NCBI GenBank assembly: GCA_030374735.1
Contig: JASCIV010000313.1
Span: 1 to 24,779, forward strand
Reading direction: 5' to 3'
Length of the DNA stretch: 24,779 nucleotides
DNA from: Gracilaria caudata
Lineage: Eukaryota; Rhodophyta; Florideophyceae; Gracilariales; Gracilariaceae
Translations under genes and position numbers: made by a program
The notes under the pieces: model-generated
Database searches by the model: none
The model's input: only the letters and a program-made list of their open reading frames with translations
Told to the model about the DNA's origin: nothing
Shown here: one piece after another, positions 8,756 through 18,155 of the stretch
Layout of the letters: each line of letters begins with the position of its first letter
Numbering within the stretch: position 1 is the first letter of the stretch

Positions 8756-10960
8756 TTACCGGCCTAGATTTCGAAGTGTTTGGCGCTCCGTGAAAGATTC
8801 TTGGAACGATGGCATCAACACCTTTGTGGCCTTCCAGCTCGCAGATGATGCTTCCTTCATGTCAGCAGCGACTGACCTTTCAAAGTCCACGTACGAGAGC
8901 CACAGATCCACATCCCTTCTTGCTGCTGGAAGCGATGTTGCCCTTTTGAACAATTTTCTTGTGTGCGAAACCATAACTTCATCAGTTTGATGAATTATTG
9001 TAGTAGCGTCCTGTTTTCTAGAGTCAACGAATATCCGCAACTCTGCATTTATCGCGGCCTTCAAGGAGTCCATCGTAACTGGAGGTACGGCGAGAACAGC
9101 TTTGGTGAAGTTGCGTAAGTTGCTGATGTCAGTTTCTTTTGAAAGATATAGACACCCAAGCCGATCTTGTTCAAGACTTCGGAATGGAACGATTACTTTC
9201 TGCTTCAAAGCTTCGTAAAATTCTTCACTCGCATTGAAACCATCGCTAGATTCTTGAAGCAGAGACTCGAACTTCGCAACCTTCCACTGCCTCATGTCCT
9301 GTTGAGATGAGCCCGCACGGGGTTCGGGACCCTCTACATCGAGCATACTTTTCCCTTGGTGAACTTCAAAAACCGACAGAAGATGTTTTGAGGCTTCCTC
9401 GAATTTCGCTGAGGAGCACGTATTCTGAACTAAATTGCTAAAGCCTTGAAGCACTGAGCGTACCCCAACAGCTTCAGAGTCTGGAAGTTGACTGAAATCT
9501 GCAGATGAAATAGCGGTGTGCAGCAGTTCTGTGACCTTCAGAGCATGATTAGACAAAGCAACTTTATCACTTTCGCTGAGATAAATCTCTCCGTTTTCCC
9601 CACCAATCTTCTTTCCCAGGCTTCGCTTGCGGGTCGAGCGATCAACATCCCATGGCTCACGAATAGAAATGGCCTGTATCACGCAACAATTTGTGTAGCT
9701 GGCTTTCATAAAGCTCAGCATATGTGACAAAAGTTTTGGAGGGACGAAAGGAGTACTGGCCGCGACATCCCAGAATTCAGCTCGGTCCAGGTACGACAGT
9801 TTAAGACGATTGAAAGCATTTCGAAATACGGCAAAAGGCACACCACCGTCCCAGAAGGACAAACCGTTGGTACTGTTTCCATCAGAACTCGATTCAGAAT
9901 TCACAGACTGCTCGTCACTGTCTTCGGCGCCAGAGGAACTATTATCACTTTCCTCACCACTGTTTTCCCCTTCATCTAATTCAATTCCATCAGAGTCCGA
10001 AGTTGTGTTTGGCCGTTCTGTAGGTTTTTGCATTTTAGAAGTATCCATGGCATCGACTTCGTTCGCGATTACAATTGGTTGTAGCTCAGATTCCAGGGAC
10101 GAGGACGAAGCTGGATCTGCGACGCTTTCAGAAGGTTTGCTCCCCACCTTCTCTATAGTTTCAGACTGTTGATTGTCATGCGACATGTTCTTCTGAGCAA
10201 TATCACTGTTGTTCTCTGCCGAAGCATTGTATCCACTCTCCTTGTCCCCAGAACTTTCGTCCTGTTCCGGGCTGTGTTCAGAATTTAAGCTCTGCTTTTC
10301 ACTTGGTTTCAGTGCTGAATATTGCTCGTTTCCTTCACTTGCATCAGGACGAAGTCCAATTGCCAATCTTCTTGCGACCAATTTCCCGAGGAAGCATAGT
10401 TCGAGACGAAAATACTCTTTCCAAAGCTTGACGGATGTAGGACACGCCCTAAGCGCTCTCTGCGCCAAGGTCCTGCCTCCGGTGGCGTCGCTGTTGGTGT
10501 CAAAATGAAAAGCTACCGCGGCGAGCCAGATGCGTTCTGAATTGTTTCTGTAGGCTATAGCTTTAGCAAAGACGCGCGCAGCAGCCCGTGTAGACCCATT
10601 TTTGATGCAGTGCTTGGCATAATGAAGCCACAAGTCATCGTCGAATCGAAACTTCTGACAAGCGCGACTGTAAATGAGATTGACGCGAGCGGCGGTTTTG
10701 TCGACCGTGCGCTCAACTTGAAGTTTTTCGAGCCCCCTCTGCTTCGCTCTTCGTTTAAGGATCGCGTGGAGCTCACGTTCAAAGGCTGCGTAGTGCAAAT
10801 AATCCGTGCGAGAGACATTCTTTCTCAACAGATTGTATTCGTGGTGTCGACGCTTGCGCACGATGTCGCTCACTTCGCGGCGGTTTAGCAGCTTCGCACG
10901 TTGCGCGGCGTGAAGCACAGGGATTGTGCCGTCGAGCTCTCGCTCGACAATATCCCCCAT
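8756..10960 (-). CDS. UTP6: U3 snoRNA-associated protein 6 homologue (UTP6)
   Basis: A subunit of the UTP-B module of the SSU processome, needed in the nucleolus for 18S pre-rRNA processing. The N-terminus is characteristic of UTP6: a conserved start (MGDIVERELDGTIPVLH) and LLNRREVSDIVRKRRHHEY (24-42), followed by R-x-D-Y-L-x-Y-x-x-F-E (51-61). Half-a-TPR (HAT) repeats follow, for example DDLWLHYAKHCIKNG, ERIWLAAVAF and VKLWKEYFRLEL, with another near the C-terminus (VDLWLSYVDFER). Between about residues 215 and 375 lies a long acidic Ser/Glu/Asp/Asn-rich insertion that is probably disordered. The length of 734 aa is longer than typical family members, largely because of this insertion. The ATG lies in GCCATGG context. 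It is divergent from the coiled-coil gene at 11449. No intron is visible. Confidence 0.92.
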   Translation of the reverse strand: MGDIVERELDGTIPVLHAAQRAKLLNRREVSDIVRKRRHHEYNLLRKNVSRTDYLHYAAFERELHAILKRRAKQRGLEKLQVERTVDKTAARVNLIYSRACQKFRFDDDLWLHYAKHCIKNGSTRAAARVFAKAIAYRNNSERIWLAAVAFHFDTNSDATGGRTLAQRALRACPTSVKLWKEYFRLELCFLGKLVARRLAIGLRPDASEGNEQYSALKPSEKQSLNSEHSPEQDESSGDKESGYNASAENNSDIAQKNMSHDNQQSETIEKVGSKPSESVADPASSSSLESELQPIVIANEVDAMDTSKMQKPTERPNTTSDSDGIELDEGENSGEESDNSSSGAEDSDEQSVNSESSSDGNSTNGLSFWDGGVPFAVFRNAFNRLKLSYLDRAEFWDVAASTPFVPPKLLSHMLSFMKASYTNCCVIQAISIREPWDVDRSTRKRSLGKKIGGENGEIYLSESDKVALSNHALKVTELLHTAISSADFSQLPDSEAVGVRSVLQGFSNLVQNTCSSAKFEEASKHLLSVFEVHQGKSMLDVEGPEPRAGSSQQDMRQWKVAKFESLLQESSDGFNASEEFYEALKQKVIVPFRSLEQDRLGCLYLSKETDISNLRNFTKAVLAVPPVTMDSLKAAINAELRIFVDSRKQDATTIIHQTDEVMVSHTRKLFKRATSLPAARRDVDLWLSYVDFERSVAADMKEASSASWKATKVLMPSFQESFTERQTLRNLGR

Positions 10961-11448
10961 GGCGCGTCGAGGGCAGACCGTCCCCCGCCTGCGGCCTTGC
11001 CGGGGAGTGTCGCTGATGTCCAGAACAACAGAAGTTGCTACTAGTGGTCGAGTCGGGAGAGCCGACGACGGGACGCCGGGCCAGATCTAAGTTACAGCGG
11101 GTGTAAGCACGAACTCGTTAGAAAAAGCGCATCGTGGTTGCACTCCGACTTTCGCGGGAAAAGGGGCGCGCCAGCAACACTTGTCGTGACACAAATGGGC
11201 TCTAGTGCATTTCCAAAGCAACGAGAACGAGCTCCGTCGACCTTTTGGCGCCAATTTCAAATCAGGCGTACTGTTCACCGGCATGACAAATGACCGCGCT
11301 TTCCTGACAAGAACAGCTCTCTACTCAACCCCTTCCCCACGCGCGCTCCCACCACCTCACCTGCTTCCCAAGAACCCCTTTCCCCACCGCCGCCATGTTG
11401 TGCGTGCTGCACTGTGCCAAACTCTCACAGTGACACTCCCGTATTGAC
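10961..11448. promoter_or_regulatory. shared divergent promoter region (UTP6 / coiled-coil gene)
   Basis: These 488 bases separate two divergent start codons and should contain both promoters. No TATA box is obvious. The right third is strongly C/T-rich and includes CCCCTTTCCCCACC-like sequence about 70 bases before the plus-strand ATG. No gene is seen inside. Confidence 0.5.
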
Positions 11449-13272
11449 ATGGCTACAGCGACGCCGCTGGACGGCACGCCTAGTCTCCGCTCCGTGCGCG
11501 ATAAATACCTCGCGTTGTTGCTCACCGGTAATCCCTCCTCCAATGCACCCCCCACCCCTCAGGCCACCAATTGGACTCCTGGTCAGCATCTTGCGCAACC
11601 CCCAACGGTGCATTGGGCATCGCCTGTCACCCCAGCTCCAACTGAGAACGACGTGCGACTGGCAGAGATAGCGGCAGGTCTGGTTGCAGCTGGTAACGCT
11701 GAGAAACGTCACACCGACGCTATTCGACGTTTGGTTGGCGAGCTAGACCGTTCCGAACGAAAGGTTCGCCATCTGGAGAGAAGAAGAAGGGCAAATTCTC
11801 ACGTACCACGAGACAGTGGTCATAGAGTCTCATTCGGTGAGGCCAAAAGAAATATTCGTTTTACACCTCGAACTCCCGCGTACGACGTTCCCGTCAGAAG
11901 AGCTGCATCTGAAGATCATCGACGACCGTCCCAACACTTTGATGAACGTGATATTATCAACCAGAAGGAGTTGGACGAGCTACACTCGTTGCGGAGGGAA
12001 AGAGAACAATGGCTTAAGTCCAAGGAGCGCTCTGATAAGGAGGCTCGTCGTTTAAGTGTAATGCTTGCGGACATCAAAAGGAATACTCAACGACTTCTCG
12101 AAGAGCGACACAGCCATCTGAAAGTCATATCGCGTTTACAAGACGAAGTTAGCGAATGCAAACGAAACATAACGTTTAATGAGGAGGACCACAAATTCGC
12201 ATCTGGTCGGGCGAGCAACATTGAAAATGTAACTCCTCCGCGCGCACGCGGAAGAAGAGACACTTCACCAGCGTCAGCACTTCGCGCCTCCGGTGCATAT
12301 GCCGAAATGGATCCTATTGAAATGCGGCGCGAACCGGAGTTCGAACGGTTGGAACGTGAATGGCACGCCCATCGTTCGATTCCGTCTTCGAGAGGACGAA
12401 ATTTTCATGAGGCTGAACAAGTTTCGCCTTCTCCTATTCTACACAGCAGACGGGAGCATGAGCTCAGAGAGGAATTGCGCCTTGTAATCGAAGAGAACGG
12501 TAAACTGACGGAGCGGATCTCAAGCCTAGAACAGGAATGTACAGAACTTGTGAAGAGAGTACGCTTTGGTCCGACAGTGTACTCACGAGAGGAAGATGAA
12601 CGTCCAGTTTTCGAGGAACGCCCCATACCAGAGAATCACCCATCTCAACAAAACTCTTCTATGCCTGACGCTCAACATGAAATATGTCGTCCTCAAGCAA
12701 GTCCGGAAGCCCTTCCGCCGACAGACTCCGGGAGAGTGGCTCCTATCGCACCTATGCGGGAAAATTCCCATAGGGATGTCCTAAACCCCAACCACCCTCA
12801 GGAGAATGTGGAACAAAACCCACCAGTCTCTACGGCTCCCATGAGGATCCCATCACCGTCGCTTGAAGAAGGGTTGGTCAAGCTGTTGGAAGAAGTGGAT
12901 GTGCTCGAAGGCGTATCACAAGCAATACACTTTGAACGATCACCTTCCGAAGCCGAGAGAATACAGGATACACTAGAATTACCTGAGCTGAACGAAGACG
13001 AAATGACAGGAGAGGGGCTCGATTCCAAACGCCCTGCACCAGCTTCGTCTAATTCGCCACGGCAAGTATTGCTTAACACTGTGCACCGTTTAGAAAGGAT
13101 TCGCTCAAGTCTTTCACTTAAATACGGGAAGTGGTTGGAAGCAGTTGCCAACGACGACACCGCTTGCGATGAAACACAACTCTCCGGGAGCGTGAAAACA
13201 CCTCCGAGAAACCAGGATATAACTACAGGCTCAATGAATACTGAGATTATCAATAAACTTATTGAGAACTGA
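11449..13272 (+). CDS. coiled-coil protein of unknown function (607 aa)
   Basis: No family is recognised. The product is hydrophilic and built from coiled-coil blocks separated by low-complexity linkers. The N-terminus (about 1-62) is Pro/Thr-rich and probably disordered. The first coil (about 65-115) ends in a basic HLERRRRANS. A second, highly charged coil spans about 167-235, with repeated E-x-x-L-x-x-L spacing. Residues 240-325 are basic/Ser-rich. A third coil (about 332-372) contains LREELRLVIEENGKLTERI. The remaining segment is Pro/Glu-rich, with a short amphipathic part near 480-510 and a helical C-terminal region (about 545-580). No signal peptide or membrane segment is seen. The architecture resembles cytoskeletal, centrosomal or tethering proteins, but this is only a resemblance. 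The ATG at 11449 is preceded by GAC. The uninterrupted length of 1.8 kb supports a real gene. Confidence 0.8.
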   Translation: MATATPLDGTPSLRSVRDKYLALLLTGNPSSNAPPTPQATNWTPGQHLAQPPTVHWASPVTPAPTENDVRLAEIAAGLVAAGNAEKRHTDAIRRLVGELDRSERKVRHLERRRRANSHVPRDSGHRVSFGEAKRNIRFTPRTPAYDVPVRRAASEDHRRPSQHFDERDIINQKELDELHSLRREREQWLKSKERSDKEARRLSVMLADIKRNTQRLLEERHSHLKVISRLQDEVSECKRNITFNEEDHKFASGRASNIENVTPPRARGRRDTSPASALRASGAYAEMDPIEMRREPEFERLEREWHAHRSIPSSRGRNFHEAEQVSPSPILHSRREHELREELRLVIEENGKLTERISSLEQECTELVKRVRFGPTVYSREEDERPVFEERPIPENHPSQQNSSMPDAQHEICRPQASPEALPPTDSGRVAPIAPMRENSHRDVLNPNHPQENVEQNPPVSTAPMRIPSPSLEEGLVKLLEEVDVLEGVSQAIHFERSPSEAERIQDTLELPELNEDEMTGEGLDSKRPAPASSNSPRQVLLNTVHRLERIRSSLSLKYGKWLEAVANDDTACDETQLSGSVKTPPRNQDITTGSMNTEIINKLIEN

Positions 13273-13995
13273 TACTTCGCTATTGGGCTTATGTACAGCA
13301 CATGCACTTTCATATGTTCATTCTAATTCTCGGTGTATATATCACATTTTCGTACTCTTTATTCAAGCCACACATAGAACTGAGAGAACTCCGTCAACAT
13401 GTTTATTCTCTTTCTGAAGGTCAAGGCTCTCCACACATTACAATCGATGATTAAATGAAGCCGGATGAAAGGGTCGAAGGGGTAATGAAGGGTTATAGGC
13501 TATAGTTATAACTTGTTCTATGATATCAGTGATATCTTATTCCCTTCCCGCTTTTGCAACGACCTGTCAACAACGAGAACATGAGAGCACAATGACGACT
13601 GCCGAATTTTTCGAAAAATACGATTCGGTGCGGATCAAAGGGGAACGATCTTTTCGCTTCATTCATTCTTGTGGGATGCATCTGAGCACTTCTCGGGGAG
13701 CACATAGCCCACTTGTTAGGCGACGGCCCCTCGAGAGCATTGAACCTGTTCGGCTGCCATCTCAAGTATAGACAGCTCACAGGGTCTTGTTGCAGTTGGC
13801 GTCTGCAGTGTTTGCGTGGAAGAAGAGAAGGACATCCGTAGTCACTGCTCAACTGTTGTTGACCTCACTCTTCACTCCTGACTTCGTTGTCGTAGGCTGC
13901 CTCAAAAGAGCTGAGCTCTTCCCACAAAAGACATTTACCGCTAGAAAGTCGAGCTCAATGATTCTTAACCGCTGGATTGGACCACGAAGATTACC
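13273..13995. other. intergenic region before the nuclease-ATPase fusion gene
   Basis: There are about 720 bases without a supported gene; the open frames here have no recognisable content. A near-perfect palindrome, GATATCA-G-TGATATC, lies at 13522-13536, preceded by an AT-rich TATAGTTATAACT stretch around 13501-13513. The right half should hold the promoter and leader of the gene starting at 13996. A short upstream exon cannot be ruled out, though the ATG at 13996 gives a sensible N-terminus. Confidence 0.5.
13522..13536. repeat. 15-base palindrome
   Basis: GATATCA and TGATATC flank a single central G, about 460 bases upstream of the fusion-gene ATG, in AT-rich DNA. It may be a regulator site; no factor can be named. 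Confidence 0.4.
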
Positions 13996-16900
13996 ATGAC
14001 TGCATTTGCTCGTGTTCATGCGCCTCTTTACCTTCGCCGACCCAGACCACGAGAACTACATGCCAATGTTTGCACATCCCACCTTAAACGCATCGAGACT
14101 CCAGTGTCGCTGCGAGGTAAACATCGCTTTCTTGTTCTTTCAGACCTGCATGTCAAGAGAGAATCTCTTCACACTTGCCTGCAGGTTCTTTCATTCGCAC
14201 ATAATGAAGCCTTGAAGCGTGGTTCTGCCGTGCTCTTTCTTGGAGATTTCTGGCACGCTCGGGGCAATCTCCCAGTTCAACCGCTAAATGCCATTCTCGA
14301 AAGCTTCGCTAAGTGGAAGGTGCCACTAATCATGATCCCCGGTAATCATGACCTTATCACTCGCAGCGGACATGGGGTTTCTCTCGTGCCAATAGCGACG
14401 ACCGTGGGTGATGAAAAATGTTTACTCATTACCAGGCCTTCTCTCGTTTTCGATGCTCTGTTTTTACCATACATTCATGATATAACAGCACTCAAGTCAG
14501 CTCTAAAGGAAGTTTCCCTCTTACCGCAGAGAGTGCAAGCAATTTTCTGCCATGTCGAAGTGGCTGGTGCTCGCTTAGCGGATAGAATTATATCCAAGTC
14601 TTCGTCGAGAACCCTTGAACCCTCCGATTTTCCAACTCAAGCGAGGGTGTACAGCGGGCATATTCATCGCCCACATACTGTCGCTGAAACAATCCAGTAT
14701 GTCGGATCTCCTTACCAAATTTCTGCTTCTGAAACCGGACAAGAGAAAGAGCTCTTGATATTAGATAGAACGATGGGGTGGCAGGTCGTGGAACGAGTTC
14801 CCATTGACATTGGGCCGCGGCACTTCAGCATTCATTTTGATTCTCCGTTTGTTATGCCGAATCTACGAAAAGGAGATCGGGTTGTAGTCCATACTTCTTC
14901 TGATTCAACAAGTTTTGTTGAAAGTTTAAGAAAGGAAGGCATGAGAGTCGAACAACAGTATTCAGCTGGTGCATCATATTTGTCTTCCTCAGAAGCAGGG
15001 CCACTTGCGAACACGGAGCCTCGAATATCTTCAAAGGCGATCTCAAACTATGATCTCTTCCGACAATATGCCGTGCTCAAGAATCTTGGCCCCTATGTTA
15101 CCAAGGCAGGCCTCGAAGTTTTGCATGAAGTCGGTGGGCGATTCTCCTCTAGCCTTTCTGGTAAAGATGTCAAGATAAGTTGGAAATCAGTTAGCTTGGA
15201 AGGCTTTGGACCGTTCCTACATCCTGTCAAGTACCCGCTTTACAAACGAAATATAGTGCTCCTTATTGGCAAAGATTGTGACGAAAATGGCGCTCTTACT
15301 GGTCGGACAAATGCCACAGGGAAGACAACTTTAGCGATGGCAGCACTTTGGGCCATGACTGGAAAGACTGATGCAAGGCCTGATGGATCTGTGGAGAAGG
15401 GTGTTGCATTAGAAATGGTTCATGATAATTCAAAAGCATGTAAAGTATCCGCGGAACTGTTATTACATGGGGAAAGAGTTCTCTCTGAGGCTCGTGATAT
15501 GATGACTGCTGAACAGCGTCACCAAGCCAGAATAGTCAATTCTGACAGCAACGAAAATCACGGTGCACTAAACGTGGCTGTAACTCGGACAAGTTCAAGA
15601 AATGGAACGATATCCAAGACAAGGTAAGAACAGCAAATATCATATTCGAACGACATCGTACTGGACTCTAACGCGCTATCCGTCTTTATTTCGTGAAGGT
15701 CGTACAAACAAGGACTTTCTCTAGTTATCAACGGTGTCGATTTGTCAGGCTTGGAAGTGAAAGAGACCCAGAGTAGAATTGATCGTCTTGTCGATGGGGC
15801 ATTACTTCCACATACAGTTTTCTTTGGCCAGCACATGGGCGCGGGAAGGGGACTCTTGGATTCCACGGACCGAACGTTGAAGGATCATCTGGCATTGGTT
15901 TTCCCAATAGAAATCTGGAAAGAGGCTAGAAGAAAGAGCAGGGCAAGACTCTCCAAGCTGCACGAAATGCAGTTAGTATCTGAAGCATCTCTAAAGGCCG
16001 CCGAAGCTGTCGTTGCAAGGCTGGAAGTTGCCAAGGTTTCTCTTCAAAAGCAGCTGGATGACTTCGAGTTGGAAAGACAGAAAAGGATCAAGCAAGTTGA
16101 TAGTGATATGCAATCTTTGATAGCTGGCTTTAGTAGATGGGAGGAGGACAGCGTGTCATTCTGCGAGACATTTGTGATCGGTCATAGTTCAGATGATCTT
16201 CTCCAGGTCATGAAAGAACTCCGAAGAGGTTTGCGCGAAATTGATGAACATATGAAGGATAACTTTGATGTCGAGTGCGCGTCGTCGGCAGCAGAGATGG
16301 CACGACTAAAAGCAAGCCTTCAGGCCGATGAAGATCTAAGGGTCCGCGTTCTAGCATGTGCTCAAAAGGCGGAAGAATGGGAACTCTCAAAAGTGAAGCG
16401 AATGTCGAACCTGCAAAACTTTATCAACGCAACAAATGCCGAGTTGAGGGAAATGGTTTTGTCGAAAGAGTTCGATATCCGGCTTCGTAAGGTTATAAGT
16501 GAACTTAATTCGTGCGATGAGAAGCTCCAAGAGCTTGTTGGCCTCAACGACTTCAGCGGAAAAGGTGGCGAAGGTTCAGACCTCTACAATGAAGTTACAA
16601 GAGTTGACGCTGCTCGGAAGAACGCTTCTGATGCCCATGAAGAAACGGTGCGGCTACGAGTTTCTCTTCAAGAGATCCGAAACCAGTTAACTCGAAGCGA
16701 AGAATATGCCACTGTTGGATCTGAACCCCTCGCCGAACAACTTTCAACCTGGACTCCTCTGAGACCGGGAATCGTCACCTGTGACAAATGCTTGCGTCCG
16801 TTTGATGGTGCCCAATATGAGAAAGCCAGATTAAGGCTTCTTTCCGAGATGCAGTCGATTGAAGAACGGCTCAGTATCAGTGAAGAAAAGAAGGGGCGCG

Positions 16901-18099
16901 AGGTTAGTCAATACGAGCAAAGTGTTCGTCGCTTTCATGAAGTAATAGAAACGGAGAAAAACGCCATAAGCACAAGAAAACGGTCACTCCTCGAAGACAT
17001 TAGGAAGCTTCGAGCTGCAAGGGAAAGGCGGTCAGCTCTGGAACGAGATGTCACAGAGTTTTCGGATCGTTTAAGTCTTCTAGAAAGAGAAAGAAACTTT
17101 TACATTGATCAGTTGCTGGATCTGACCTCACTGGAAGTTGACCGAAAAGAGAACATAGGAGTTATCAAACGTAAGGTGTTGGCTTTTTTGGAAAATAAGC
17201 TGGAGAAGTCAGGGAACAACTTCAGACGAGCAAAAGAGGAATATGAACGGCTCAAATCGGCGATAGACGAGAGAGACCGTATCCGCAACCAACGTGCAGC
17301 GGAGAAACAGGCCTTGCAAGAGTATCTAGATGAGCTCCAAGCACTTCAAATTAAATGCAGAGATCTTGAAACCAAAAGACGGACACAAATGGATGAAGGG
17401 AACCCTTACGAAGAATCTTTGAAGCTGATGTCCTCAGAACTCGTAAGAGAAGTGGAAGTCGTCACGAAGCGAAAAAATGAGTTTCAATCGCTTTCTAATA
17501 AGATAGAAGTCATAAAAGCGCTTGATGTAGCTTTTGGTCCTCGTGGAGTTCCTTCATTCGTCCTCGAAGAAGGCCTCACCAGACTTGAAAAGCTAACCGA
17601 CGAATACATGCAAAGACTCTCGGCAGGAGAGCTTATTCTACAAATCCGAGCCTTCTCAGATTACAAGTCATCAAATCGAAGCGAGGGTGACAATAAGGAA
17701 GTAATCTCGAAGCGCATTTTTGTTAGGACAAAGGGAGGTCAGGAAATTCGTGAAAGATCCCTTCGTCAACTCAGCGGGGGCCAACGCCAAAGATGCTCAC
17801 TGTCTTTTGCGCTGGCATTCTCTGACCTTGCCCATGAGCGTGCTGGTTTCCAATCCTCGCTTATGGTTTTTGATGAAATTCTCCAGTCACTGGATGGTGA
17901 TGGAAGGCAAAGAATGTCGCGTGTAATTCCGGACCTCATTCTGTCTCGTGATGGTGCTCGAAACACTGTGTTGGTTGTAGCCCAAGATGAAGCTCCAGAG
18001 ATTGCGGCCTTCGCGCACGGCGGAACAGATACCGTGGAGCGTCGCTTAGATCAAAGCCGAGTAGTGATAGATACCCCAACCAAAGAAGTTGCGGAGTGA
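13996..18099 (+). CDS. SbcD/Mre11-type nuclease fused to SbcC/Rad50-type ATPase (1342 aa, one intron)
   Basis: Coding exons are 13996-15623 and 15699-18099. The N-terminal part is an SbcD/Mre11 phosphoesterase: D-x-H at 50-52, GDFWH at 83-87, GNHD at 116-119, His186 in CHVEV, GHIH at 221-224 and GSPYQ at 237-241. A capping-like region and a helix (about 350-380) that could be the ATPase-binding segment follow. The second part is an SbcC/Rad50 ATPase: the strand SLEGFGPF (400-407), Walker A ending NATGKTT (439-445), a Q-loop FFGQH (584-588), a long coiled coil, a zinc hook CDKC (904-907), the return coil, FGPRGVPSFVLEEGL (1155-1169), signature LSGGQRQR (1234-1241) and Walker B MVFDE (1265-1269) with a D-loop. 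The expected role is ATP-dependent processing of DNA ends or hairpins. Residues 1-43 are basic and could be an organelle presequence. In known MR complexes these are two proteins. The P-loop is enlarged, and Gln1305 occupies the usual switch-His position. Confidence 0.9.
15624..15698 (+). other. 75-nt spliceosomal intron in the fusion gene
   Basis: The intron begins GTAAGAAC and ends TTCGTGAAG, with a branch-point-like CTAAC at 15668-15672, about 26 bases before the 3' splice site. It is phase 2; splicing rebuilds an Arg codon (AG|G) and continues as S-Y-K-Q-G-L-S-L-V-I-N-G, the expected strand between Walker A and the Q-loop. The intron length is a multiple of three but contains an in-frame TAA at its second base. 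Unspliced mRNA would therefore end after 543 residues, giving a nuclease with an incomplete ATPase. A plain frameshift is unlikely because both exons share the same frame. Confidence 0.85.
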
Positions 18100-18155
18100 T
18101 TGGTACATCTGGCTGTTTTGGAGGACTGTGTCGGAGAACATCTTCTTTTGAATTC

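Noticed and set aside
13526..13852. Open frames on both strands before the fusion gene
   Set aside because: Both strands are open over the same DNA, with no conserved motif or plausible start context; treated as promoter or intergenic DNA.
15742..18099. Separate SbcC-like gene starting at 15742
   Set aside because: The first codon would be TTG, and the ATPase would lack its first strand and Walker A. The GT-AG intron with a branch-point-like sequence explains the interruption better.
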